A DNA stretch of 45,019 nt from Methylomarinum sp964442675 (GTDB lineage Bacteria > Pseudomonadota > Gammaproteobacteria > Methylococcales > Methylomonadaceae): contig CAYUAE010000001.1 of the NCBI GenBank assembly GCA_964442675.1, positions 1 to 45,019 of the forward strand. The letters are read 5' to 3'. Shown piece by piece: positions 23,820 to 31,554 of the stretch; the stretch's first letter is position 1; each line of letters starts with the position of its first letter. The position numbers were made by a program, and so were the translations under genes. The notes under the pieces were generated by a model. The model was given only the letters and a program-made list of their open reading frames with translations, made no database searches and was not told where the DNA came from.

Positions 23820-25905
23820 TCGACCTGTTTTTTGAGTTGTTCCAGCGTTTCTTTCGGACTGTTTGGATAGTAACGGATTTTGACAAACAGATGGGTAATC
23901 CGGTCGATAGTTTCGGCGTGTTTGGGGTACGCCTGACGACAGCGTGCGGCAAAGCTATAGGGAGTTTCACCGGCTTTTAGTGTCATATCTGGAATTTTTT
24001 GACAAAACTGGTGATAGAGTTTGACCGCCGGATCGACCGGTTGGGCCTTGTGTTTCAGGATGAAGCGGGCCAGAATCAGAGTGGCCGTTCCCACCAGCAC
24101 CAGTAACCAGTAAATAATGGTTTTCAAATCCTCAATCCCCAAGCGTTTGAAAATACCTTGTTGGCTGGCGCGATTGTAGTTGATGATCCAGCGTTGCCAA
24201 CTGTAATCGACGCTGCCCAGAATTTGTTTGGCCCGTTTCAGCCAGTCCATCGATTGTTGTAGAACTTCCGGTGTCACGATAGTGAGTGTGCGTGTTGCAA
24301 TTTGCTGTTCAATATCGAGGGCTTGCTCGACCCGTTCTGGTGCGATGGCTGTCGTCGGGTCAAAACGGGTCCAGCCTTTGCCTTGCAGCCAAACCTCAGC
24401 CCAGGCATGAGCATTGGCCTGACGAACTTCCAGAAATTTGCCCGCTTCATTGAATTCCCCGCCTTGATAACCGCCGATAACCCGGGCTGGAATATCAGCC
24501 ACGCGCATTAAATAAACAAAGGCTGTGGCATAGTGGCTGCAAAAACCATAACGTCGATCGAATAAAAAGGTTTCAATTGGCTTGTCTTCCATTTTTTTGG
24601 GCATCAAGGTATAGAAGAACTTTTCCTGTCTAAAATAATTAAACAGATTGGCAATGAATTGCTCCGGCTTTAAATCAAATCCACCTAATTGTTTGACCAG
24701 TTTTACGATACGTTCGGAGGGCTTGCCTGGAAGTTGCAAGGTGTCTTTTAATTCGGTCTTCGTTAAATATCCCGTGTTGAATTGGGTATAGGAGGTAATG
24801 CTGTATTCCGCCCGCTGCGCCGGGTCTTTCGTTGTCGTCAATTGGTAAAAACTGTTACGTTGCAATGGCGGGTTGAAGCGGGCCGGCATTTCCAGTGCAA
24901 ACACCCAGGGTTTGTTCTGTGGCTCCATCAACAGCGTGTAATGATAGGCTTTCCCTTTAAAGTGCAGCTTATCCATATAGCGTTTAAAAAAACGGTTAGG
25001 ACTCTCGCGCCAGCGTTTGCCATCGGTATAGGAAAAAACCGGACCACGCCAGTAACGCTCGGCTGGCGGTGGAATATCGCCTTCAAATTTGACCCGAAAC
25101 ACCAGTTCCGGCGAGAGGCCCAGTTCACTGATGGCGCCAGGTTCCAGGGTATCGCTCAGGCCGGTAATCTGGCTTTTTTCAGCCTCCAGCCATTTAAAAC
25201 GCGGTGCTTCAATCCGCGGAAACAAAACAAAAATAATCGCGGCAATCGGCATCGCCTGTAACACAATGATGCCGGCTTTTTTCAAGGTTGGACGGATTTT
25301 TGCATGCAGGCCGTTAATGGTAATCAATGTCGCCAGCAAAACAATACAAACCAGCACGATATATACCGCCATGATAATGCTTTGCTGGTACAAAAACTCG
25401 GTTGCCGCGACAATAAAACCTAAAAATACAATCAGATAAATATCCCGGGTGCCACGAATTTCCAGTAATTTCAAGCCCAGCGCGATAACAAACAACGAGG
25501 TGCCACCAGCACGCCCTAATATGCCCTGATGCTGCGAATACAAAAGGCCAATCGCTGTCAGCATCAATAAAAAAACAGTTGTTTTTCCAGGTAACCACTC
25601 AGGTCTCCAGATGGCGATAAAACGCCAGGCCCACAGCATGGCAAAAAACAAAAACAGGGGTAAGGGCAAATGTTGACTGTGCGGCAAGGTAATTAAACCT
25701 AATGCAATCAACATAAAAATAAGACTTTTTTGNNNNNNNNNNNNNNNNNNNNNNNNNNNNNNNNNNNNNNNNNNNNNNNNNNNNNNNNNNNNNNNNNNNN
25801 NNNNNNNNNNNNNNNNNNNNNNNNNNNNNNNNTGTGCGGCAAGGTAATTAAACCTAATGCAATCAACATAAAAATAAGACTTTTTTGTGGAATCCAGCTA
25901 TTCAT
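23801..25905 (-). CDS. TgpA-like transglutaminase (DUF3488-transglutaminase-DUF4129), split by a false gap
   Basis: A membrane protein with about six N-terminal helices (DUF3488 part), a periplasmic transglutaminase-like core and a C-terminal helix plus cytoplasmic tail (DUF4129). Catalytic triad positions are visible: Cys in RYGFCSHYATAF, His in NAHAWAEVW and Asp in WTRFDPTTA. The start codon is at 25905 (MNSWIPQKSLIFMLIALGLI), but a 100-N block at 25733-25832 interrupts it. The sequence on both sides of the block repeats the same 55 bp, so the true gene is continuous and about 649 residues long. Last gene of a moxR - DUF58 - tgpA operon, a common trio of unknown envelope function. Confidence 0.92.
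25678..25887. other. False scaffold gap: 100 N flanked by identical 55-bp copies
   Basis: Bases 25678-25732 and 25833-25887 are identical for 55 bp (TGTGCGGCAAGGTAATTAAA onward), with exactly 100 N between. This is the mark of two contigs that overlap by one k-mer (k = 55) and were joined with a default gap. Collapsing the copies restores one open frame. It is an assembly artefact, not a biological repeat. Confidence 0.93.
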
Positions 25906-25913
25906 GGTGTATC

Positions 25914-26066
25914 TACTCAGTGTATTTAAAAAATAAATACTATTTATTATCAGTTACTTACGGAAGAAGTGTATGTGACATGGATGTCACATACAAGCCT
26001 ACATGGATGTATTTACGGCGTCTTCTGGAGTAAGTGGCTGATAGTAAACACCTAAATACGCTGAGT
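25914..26066. mobile_element. MITE-like inverted-repeat element (about 153 bp)
   Basis: Ends TACTCAGTGTATTTA (25914-25928) and TAAATACGCTGAGTA (26052-26066) are inverted with one mismatch. Further inward, ATCAGTTACTTAC and GTAAGTGGCTGAT continue the pairing, then GAAG/CTTC. At the centre lies TGTATGTGACAT-GG-ATGTCACATACA, a 12-bp-arm palindrome. It has no coding capacity. Both outer ends carry TA, consistent with a TA target duplication as made by IS630/Tc1-type transposases. It sits between the DUF58 and transglutaminase genes without breaking either. Confidence 0.7.
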
Positions 26067-26076
26067 AACTTCATGA

Positions 26077-27027
26077 TTAAAACAAGGCTAAGGCTTCAAG
26101 GCAGGCGTGCTGGTGATCCGGGCCATTGCGACACGGGATTTTTTTATTCGGCAAAATCAGGCCATACCGAAGTCCTGCTTTTTCAGCTTCGATGACCCAG
26201 CGACATAAATGACTTAAGCGTTGCTCGACATCATGGCCTGGCGTTTGCGCATAATTCAACCATAAGTCGGCAACGGCGTTGCCACCATAGTGTTTACTGA
26301 AAAGCCCCTGGCCTTTAGCATAACTTTTCCAGTGTATTTGTCGAATGGGGTCACCCGGTTGATAACTTTGCAAGCCATAAAAATCATCACCGCCTTTTTT
26401 ACTTTGGCCATTTTCACCTTCAAATCCTTCGCTTTCCGGAAAGGCGGAAAAAACGGCCGCTGGGGCCGGATAAACCAGTGCCTCCAGCTTGAATCGTAAG
26501 GGCGACCAGGCGCGGAACAGACCTAAAGGGTAAGTGCTCGAAACAGTTAAGGTACCGGCTTTAAGCAATCCCCTTTTTTTTGCCGATTTAAATAACAGTA
26601 CTTTTTCGTGATGGTGTGGCGGAATATCCAGCCGGGTTTCGGTTTCAAGTTTGAGCTGAATATCAAACCGTTCCTGATCGCCTGGGTTCTGAATGCTGAA
26701 ACTAAACCCGGCTTTTTCTCCGGCAAATGCGGCTTGCGTTTGCAATGGTTTAACCACAAGCCCCGCCAGCGACTGATAAGTATGCAAGATGGAGATGAAA
26801 AACACGCTCGCTAACATGAAGGCCAGCAGATAAATCAGATTGTTGTTATAGGTCAAGGCAATCAATAACAGCAAGATGATCAGAACGATAAAACCGGCAC
26901 CTTGACGCGTCGGTAGTATAAAAATACGTCGCTGGTTCAGGGTCAACGCGCCATTGACAGGCTTTTCCCCGCGCATAAAGCGGGACAGGGCAAAACGTTG
27001 TTTCAGGCTTAACGCGGTTTCATTCAT
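26077..27027 (-). CDS. DUF58 domain-containing protein
   Basis: A 316-residue protein with two closely spaced N-terminal membrane helices (about 40-75) and a cytosolic DUF58 domain containing the signature YQPGDPIRQIHWKSYAKGQ (about residue 222). DUF58 proteins have a von Willebrand A-like fold and partner MoxR ATPases. It overlaps moxR by 4 bp (ATGA) and precedes tgpA, from which it is separated by the MITE-like element. Confidence 0.93.
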   Translation of the reverse strand: MNETALSLKQRFALSRFMRGEKPVNGALTLNQRRIFILPTRQGAGFIVLIILLLLIALTYNNNLIYLLAFMLASVFFISILHTYQSLAGLVVKPLQTQAAFAGEKAGFSFSIQNPGDQERFDIQLKLETETRLDIPPHHHEKVLLFKSAKKRGLLKAGTLTVSSTYPLGLFRAWSPLRFKLEALVYPAPAAVFSAFPESEGFEGENGQSKKGGDDFYGLQSYQPGDPIRQIHWKSYAKGQGLFSKHYGGNAVADLWLNYAQTPGHDVEQRLSHLCRWVIEAEKAGLRYGLILPNKKIPCRNGPDHQHACLEALALF

Positions 27028-27929
27028 ACGACCGGTACATTTTCCAGAATAGGGGCGACGATGGCAGCTGCATCGGTGCTGCCGGCTTTAAGTCTGTGGC
27101 CGGCGACAGCCGGTAAAACGGCTTGCACATCTTCCGGAATCACGGCATTGCGCTGTTCCATCAAGGCCCAGGCTTTAGAGGCTGTCAACAGGGCCAGGCC
27201 GCCGCGTGGTGACAGGCCGGCGGTAAATTCATCAGACTGGCGGCTAAAATCGATAATATTTTGCACGTAATCCAGTAATGCTGGAGAAACATAGACCTCG
27301 GTGACAGCCTGTTGTAATTCATCGAGTTGATCCGGCGTTAACATGACCGGTAATTCAGCAATGATTTTGTGACGCTGTTTGCCCAGTAATAATGCGCGTT
27401 CAGCTTCACGATTTGGATAACCTAATTCGATGCGCATCAGAAACCGGTCAAGCTGTGATTCAGGCAATGGAAAGGTACCAATCTGATGGGACGGATTTTG
27501 TGTGGCGATGACGAAAAACGGTTTAGGCAAAGCATAGGTCTGGCCTTCTACCGTGACCTGTTCTTCTTCCATTGCTTCGAGCAAAGCACTTTGCGCCTTG
27601 GGCGTGGAGCGGTTGATTTCGTCCGCTAAAATCATCTGGTTGAAAATGGGGCCCTTATGAAAGCTAAATTCATGGCGCTCGGCGTCAAAAACCGAACTGC
27701 CGATAATATCGGCGGGCAAAATATCACTGGTAAATTGAATGCGCTGATAATCCAATCCGAATAATCGTGCCAAGGTATGGGAGAGTGTGGTTTTACCGAC
27801 GCCGGGTATATCCTCAATCAATAAATGGCCTTTGGCAATCAGACAGCAGACAGCCAAACGAATTTGCCGATCTTTTCCAAGGATAATTTGATTGGCAGCG
27901 TTTAATAAAGGGGTGAGGGTATTTTCCAT
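27024..27929 (-). CDS. MoxR-family AAA+ ATPase
   Basis: A 301-residue chaperone-like ATPase. Walker A is IEDIPGVGKTTLSHTLA (about 37-53), Walker B lies in QMILADEINRSTPKAQSALLEAMEE, sensor 1 is FFVIATQNPSHQIGT and the C-terminal lid has GLSPRGGLALL. It is the first gene of the moxR - DUF58 - tgpA operon. MoxR proteins typically assist assembly or metal insertion of partner vWA/DUF58 systems. Confidence 0.95.
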   Translation of the reverse strand: MENTLTPLLNAANQIILGKDRQIRLAVCCLIAKGHLLIEDIPGVGKTTLSHTLARLFGLDYQRIQFTSDILPADIIGSSVFDAERHEFSFHKGPIFNQMILADEINRSTPKAQSALLEAMEEEQVTVEGQTYALPKPFFVIATQNPSHQIGTFPLPESQLDRFLMRIELGYPNREAERALLLGKQRHKIIAELPVMLTPDQLDELQQAVTEVYVSPALLDYVQNIIDFSRQSDEFTAGLSPRGGLALLTASKAWALMEQRNAVIPEDVQAVLPAVAGHRLKAGSTDAAAIVAPILENVPVV

Positions 27930-28012
27930 AATGTAAGTGTCCTTTATACGATAATGACAGCAGAAGGAATAAAGATATTTGAACGACTGAAAAAAGCTGA
28001 GTATAGTTCAAT

Positions 28013-28387
28013 ATGACAAAGATGAAAAAAGAGATGACATTGAAAGATTTGAATCAGGTTCGAGATGAATTGATCGATATGTTGGAAGAGCTTGAAGACA
28101 GGCTCGACCGGATTACAAACGATGTTCGGCATACTGATACACCGTTGGCCAAGGATTTTGAAGAACAGGCGGTAGAAACCGAAAATGATCCGGTTTTGGA
28201 ATCTTTAGGTGAAACTACACACAAAGAAATCGATAAAATCCGCCAGGCCCTATCGCGTTTAGATGAAGGGTGCTATGGCCTGTGTTTGAAGTGTGGTGAG
28301 CCGATAAAAAAAGAACGCCTGAAGGCCCTGCCGTATTCTTGCTTTTGCATACATTGTGCAGAAAAAGACAGTGATGACAGGGTGTGA
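28013..28387 (+). CDS. TraR/DksA-type zinc-finger regulator
   Basis: A 124-residue protein with a long helical hairpin (about 10-85, LNQVRDELIDMLEELEDRLD) and a C4 zinc finger CLKCGEPIKKERLKALPYSCFCIHC (about 92-117), as in DksA/TraR/YbiI proteins that enter the RNA polymerase secondary channel. The acidic tip residues of DksA are not obvious, so its effect on transcription is open. Several Met codons lie near the start (28013, 28022, 28034) without a clear ribosome site, so the start is uncertain. Its stop codon overlaps the first half-site of the operator at 28384. Confidence 0.88.
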   Translation: MTKMKKEMTLKDLNQVRDELIDMLEELEDRLDRITNDVRHTDTPLAKDFEEQAVETENDPVLESLGETTHKEIDKIRQALSRLDEGCYGLCLKCGEPIKKERLKALPYSCFCIHCAEKDSDDRV

Positions 28388-28443
28388 CGATTTGTCGCGC
28401 GACACTGTGTCACATTTTCACAACAAAATGGCTGCGCTATACT
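28384..28443 (+). promoter_or_regulatory. Promoter with double-dyad operator, copy B
   Basis: The operator at 28384-28413 is GTGAC-N5-GTCGC-GCGAC-N5-GTCAC. After one base come TTTTCA (28415-28420), a 17-bp spacer and TATACT (28438-28443). It is identical in layout to copies A and C. The first half-site includes the last two bases of the upstream stop codon. Confidence 0.85.
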
Positions 28444-28449
28444 TCATGA

Positions 28450-28543
28450 AACTCTTGCAGATGTGCTTATTTTTAAGTGAAAGAGTTTTCATATACCTTC
28501 TACTCCGCGGCCTGTTGTTCTTTAAGCAACAGGCCGTTTTTTT
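28450..28543 (+). ncRNA. Small RNA family, copy B (about 94 nt, predicted)
   Basis: From the promoter at 28415-28443 the RNA would begin near 28450. ATGAAACTCT (28446-28455) pairs with AGAGTTTTCAT (28482-28492), though the very first pairs depend on the exact start. The loop holds GATGTGCTTAT. A single-stranded linker has CCTTCT (28496-28501), then the terminator hairpin. No open frame of note. About 75% identical by eye to copy C, 194 bp downstream. Confidence 0.75.
28508..28543 (+). terminator. Intrinsic terminator of small RNA copy B
   Basis: CGGCCTGTTG (28508-28517) pairs perfectly with CAACAGGCCG (28527-28536), followed by seven T. Confidence 0.93.
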
Positions 28544-28577
28544 GCATATAAGCTTGACACCACAGTTTATAGAAGGT

Positions 28578-28637
28578 GCGACAATTTGTCGCGCGACACT
28601 ATGTCACATTTTCACAACAAAATATCCCGGCTATACT
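28578..28637 (+). promoter_or_regulatory. Promoter with double-dyad operator, copy C
   Basis: The best form of the operator: GCGAC-N5-GTCGC-GCGAC-N5-GTCAC (28578-28607), then TTTTCA (28609-28614), a 17-bp spacer and TATACT (28632-28637). The central TGTCGCGCGACA is a perfect 12-bp palindrome. Confidence 0.85.
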
Positions 28638-28643
28638 TTATGA

Positions 28644-28742
28644 AACTCTTGGAGATGTGCTTATCTTTTGAAGCCAGAGAGAGTTTTCATATATCCTTCT
28701 ATTCTGCGGCGCGTTGTTTTTGAACAACACGCCGTTTTTTTT
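28644..28742 (+). ncRNA. Small RNA family, copy C (about 99 nt, predicted)
   Basis: Same plan as copy B: ATGAAACTCTT (28640-28650) pairing with AGAGTTTTCAT (28680-28690), a loop with GATGTGCTTAT, linker CCTTCT (28695-28700), and terminator arms CGGCGCGTTGTT (28707-28718) and AACAACACGCCG (28723-28734, one mismatch) with eight T after. The terminator arms differ from copy B but keep pairing, as expected for a selected structure. It ends 22 bp before the convergent rlmI stop. Confidence 0.75.
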
Positions 28743-28764
28743 GCATTGAACAGGTTCTTGTTGT

Positions 28765-29964
28765 TTAGAGACTGGGCGATACCGCACAGAAAAAGGTTTT
28801 CAAATAGTCAGATTCGGCCAGTGCTGGATGAACCGGGTGGTCAGGGCCTTGCCCCTGAGTTTCAAAAAACAGCAGATGGCGGTCGATGTGTCGGGCCGAT
28901 GAACGTAATATTTCGTGCAGGTTGGCGCGGCTCAGGTGATATGAGCAGGAGGCGGAAATCAAAATGCCCTGTTTATTCAATACTTGCAAAGCCAGGTGAT
29001 TTAAACGGCGATAGGCTTCAAAACCCGCCTTAAAATCCTTTTTGCGTTTAATCAATGCCGGCGGGTCGAGTACGATGATGTCATAACGTTGTTTTTGTTC
29101 CCGCGCCTGTTTTAAAAAGTCAAAAACATCTTGTTGTGCAAACTGCATTCGTTCTGACACGTGATTTAATTCTGCACTATGTCGGGCGTTCTTCAAGGCC
29201 TGTTCAGAACTATCCACACAGGTTACCTCGCTGGCGCCTGCCATCGCCGCCGGAATTCCCCAGGCGCCTGAATAGCTGAATAAATCGAGTACGGTCTGCT
29301 GTCTGGACAAAGCGGCCAGCCGCGCCCGACTGACACGATGATCATAGAACCAGCCGGTTTTTTGACCATTCAGGATATCGACATAAAAACGGGCGTGATT
29401 TTCTTCAATAATCACAAGCTCTGGCACAGTACCATAAACGACTTCGGACTCGGTCGATAAACCTTCCAGTTGCCGGGAACTGTTGTCATTTTTGACGATA
29501 ATGGCTGCAGGTGCCAATAAATCAATGAGGCAAGTGAGCAAAATATCTTTAAATCGCTCCATGCCGGCGGTATTGATCTGCAAAGACAATACATCGCCAA
29601 AGCGGTCGATGATCAAGCCCGGCAGTCCATCGCTTTCGGCAAAAACCAGACGATAAAAGGGCTTGTCAAACAGGCGTTGACGCAGGGATAAGGCTGTCAT
29701 CAACCGGCTTTTAAAAAAGCTGCCTGCAATTTTCAGGTCTGGCTTACGTGACAGCAGACGTGCGCAAATCAGTGTATTGGGATTGACATAGGCGGTGCCC
29801 AGCGCTTTTCCCTGCGCATCTTTCAAGGTAACGATGTCGCCAGCATTAAATTGGCTTAACGGGCTGCGCCGGTTGTCGATTTCATTGCTGAAAACCCAGA
29901 GATGGCCTTGTTTGAGGCGTTTTTCTTCGTGTTTTTTTAAAAAAAGTTCAGGATGTTGAGGCAT
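28765..29964 (-). CDS. rlmI: 23S rRNA (cytosine1962-C5)-methyltransferase
   Basis: A 399-residue class I methyltransferase with an N-terminal PUA domain (RLKQGHLWVFSNEID, about 15-80) and a Rossmann domain: VLDLFSYSGAWGIPAAMAG (SAM-binding), VTCVDSSEQALKNA, DIIVLDPPALIKRKKDF and a SASCSYHLS catalytic-Cys motif. This order and length match RlmI, which methylates C1962 of 23S rRNA. It is the last gene of the aroQ-accB-accC-prmA-DUF3426-rlmI series, 2 bp after the preceding gene. Confidence 0.93.
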   Translation of the reverse strand: MPQHPELFLKKHEEKRLKQGHLWVFSNEIDNRRSPLSQFNAGDIVTLKDAQGKALGTAYVNPNTLICARLLSRKPDLKIAGSFFKSRLMTALSLRQRLFDKPFYRLVFAESDGLPGLIIDRFGDVLSLQINTAGMERFKDILLTCLIDLLAPAAIIVKNDNSSRQLEGLSTESEVVYGTVPELVIIEENHARFYVDILNGQKTGWFYDHRVSRARLAALSRQQTVLDLFSYSGAWGIPAAMAGASEVTCVDSSEQALKNARHSAELNHVSERMQFAQQDVFDFLKQAREQKQRYDIIVLDPPALIKRKKDFKAGFEAYRRLNHLALQVLNKQGILISASCSYHLSRANLHEILRSSARHIDRHLLFFETQGQGPDHPVHPALAESDYLKTFFCAVSPSL

Positions 29965-29966
29965 GA

Positions 29967-30614
29967 TTACAAAATAGTGAAGGAATAGCCGCCGATTTTT
30001 TCAGTCGGGCTGATGATTGTCAGCTCGATTTCAACGGTTTGGTTAGCCGCCATCAGTGCAGACGGTGGCCGGTAATTATCAACTGAAAACACCCGTTCTG
30101 CAAAGGGGCGGCCTAAATAATCCACTAAGGTCAGTTTTAAAGCCGGATAATGTTGAGGAAAATCAGCCTGATTACTCAATACAATCTTGAATGTGATTTC
30201 ATGTTCGTTTTGGGCTTCGATGACGGTGTTTAGCAGACGTATCTGTTGCAGATTTCGATAGGCAGGCAGCGTGCAGTGCAGTTTGAGGCAGGCTTTTTCC
30301 AGCCAGGGGCGCAGTTGTGGATTTTGCAACAGCGTGTTGCCTTCAAAATAAATGACCTGGGCTAAAAGGAGCAAGAGACCTGAAACAAGGCCGATAGACC
30401 AGAAAACAGTGGTTTTTTTTGAAGGTTGTTTTGTTTCAGCGGTTAAAACCGTATTTTCAGGTGGGTCGATGTCTTCTTCGGCATGGTCGGAAATCAGTGC
30501 CAGAGCATCAAACAGAACGCCGCAGTTTTTACAATGCAGCATACCGTGTGATTGGCGTAATTGTTCTGCATTGACGCGAGTCTGTTGTCTACATTCCGGA
30601 CATCGGGTGTACAT
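29967..30614 (-). CDS. Zinc-ribbon and DUF3426 domain membrane protein
   Basis: A 215-residue protein. An N-terminal MJ0042-type zinc ribbon (MYTRCPECRQQTRVN with LHCKNCG) is followed by a variable linker, one transmembrane helix (about 72-92, VFWSIGLVSGLLLLLAQ) and a DUF3426 domain (about 105-215) probably in the periplasm. Start chosen at ATG 30614; three codons upstream give another in-frame start with no better ribosome site. It overlaps the end of prmA by 26 bp, a pairing often seen in gammaproteobacteria. Function unknown. Confidence 0.88.
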   Translation of the reverse strand: MYTRCPECRQQTRVNAEQLRQSHGMLHCKNCGVLFDALALISDHAEEDIDPPENTVLTAETKQPSKKTTVFWSIGLVSGLLLLLAQVIYFEGNTLLQNPQLRPWLEKACLKLHCTLPAYRNLQQIRLLNTVIEAQNEHEITFKIVLSNQADFPQHYPALKLTLVDYLGRPFAERVFSVDNYRPPSALMAANQTVEIELTIISPTEKIGGYSFTIL

Positions 30615-31488
30615 AATAACCATCCAGCCGGCACCAGTCTTCCTGCGGCCGGGGCGTTGAGAAATGCAGACCCTGTTGCTGGTACGCCTGAATGACAGTA
30701 TCTGCTTGTTCGTTCAAGATTCCTGATAACACTAGAGAACCCTTATCAGATACAAGCTTAGCAATATTTTCAGAGAGTTCAATCAACGGGCCAGCCAGGA
30801 TATTGGCCAGCACAATATCGGCTTTTTGGGCTGGAAACTGTTCCGGCAAATAACACTGAATGGCATGAGTAACCTGGTTTTTTTCGGCATTATAGTGGGT
30901 TGCTTCCAGGGCTTGCGGGTCAATGTCGATACAATGCGCCTGTTTTGCGCCCAGTAATAACGCCGCAACAGCCAGAATGCCAGAGCCACAGCCATAATCG
31001 ATGATGGTTTTGCCGGTTAAATCATGACGGGCCAGCCATTCCAGGCATAGCGCGGTGGTTGGATGTGTGCCGGTGCCGAATGCCAGACCCGGGTCGAGCG
31101 TCATGCAGACGGTGCCGGCCTCTTCAACGTCTTGACCTGTCGGGCAAACCCATAAACGGTCGCCAAATTTAAGCGGTTTGAAATGTTCCAGCCAGGCGCG
31201 TTCCCAGGCCTGGTCTTCAATGCGTTCCAATGTCCAGTCATTTAACGGGGAATCGACAAACTGTTGTTGTGCTATTTGTTTGACCTGTTCCGGTTCAATG
31301 TCCAGTTCAAACAAGGCAATCACCCGGGTTTTTCGCCAGATTCTGGTTTCGCCGGGCGCGGGCTCATAAACCGGCTGGTCTTCCGCATCCATATAGGTGA
31401 CAGACACCGCGCCGCAGTCGCTGAAAAAATCAGACAGTTTCGGGGCAGTTTCTTTATCGCTTGTTACAGAGAGTTGATGCCAGGCCAT
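30589..31488 (-). CDS. prmA: Ribosomal protein L11 methyltransferase
   Basis: A 299-residue PrmA. The N-terminal substrate-recognition domain precedes the signature DPGLAFGTGTHPTTALCLEWL, then IIDYGCGSGILAVAALLLGA (SAM binding), IDIDPQALEAT and the VLANILAGPLIEL motif; all key parts are present. Start chosen at ATG 31488 (MAWHQLSV), which gives the usual length of about 295; the frame extends 15 codons upstream. Neither start has a strong ribosome site. Confidence 0.95.
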   Translation of the reverse strand: MAWHQLSVTSDKETAPKLSDFFSDCGAVSVTYMDAEDQPVYEPAPGETRIWRKTRVIALFELDIEPEQVKQIAQQQFVDSPLNDWTLERIEDQAWERAWLEHFKPLKFGDRLWVCPTGQDVEEAGTVCMTLDPGLAFGTGTHPTTALCLEWLARHDLTGKTIIDYGCGSGILAVAALLLGAKQAHCIDIDPQALEATHYNAEKNQVTHAIQCYLPEQFPAQKADIVLANILAGPLIELSENIAKLVSDKGSLVLSGILNEQADTVIQAYQQQGLHFSTPRPQEDWCRLDGYYVHPMSGM

Positions 31489-31524
31489 AGCGAATAAGGG
31501 AGGGTTGGAAAAACATTGAAGGAT

Positions 31525-31541
31525 GCGGGGCACTGCCCCGC
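31525..31541. terminator. Short G+C hairpin between accC and prmA
   Basis: GCGGGGC (31525-31531), loop ACT, GCCCCGC (31535-31541). It lacks a T-tract on the minus strand, so it may slow or partly end transcription, or protect the accC mRNA 3' end, and does not clearly separate operons. Confidence 0.5.
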
Positions 31542-31554
31542 GTGTAGACGGTAA

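Noticed and set aside
25708..25905. Separate short gene (starting MNSWIPQKSLIF) at the N block
   Set aside because: It is the true N-terminus of the transglutaminase gene, cut off by the false gap.
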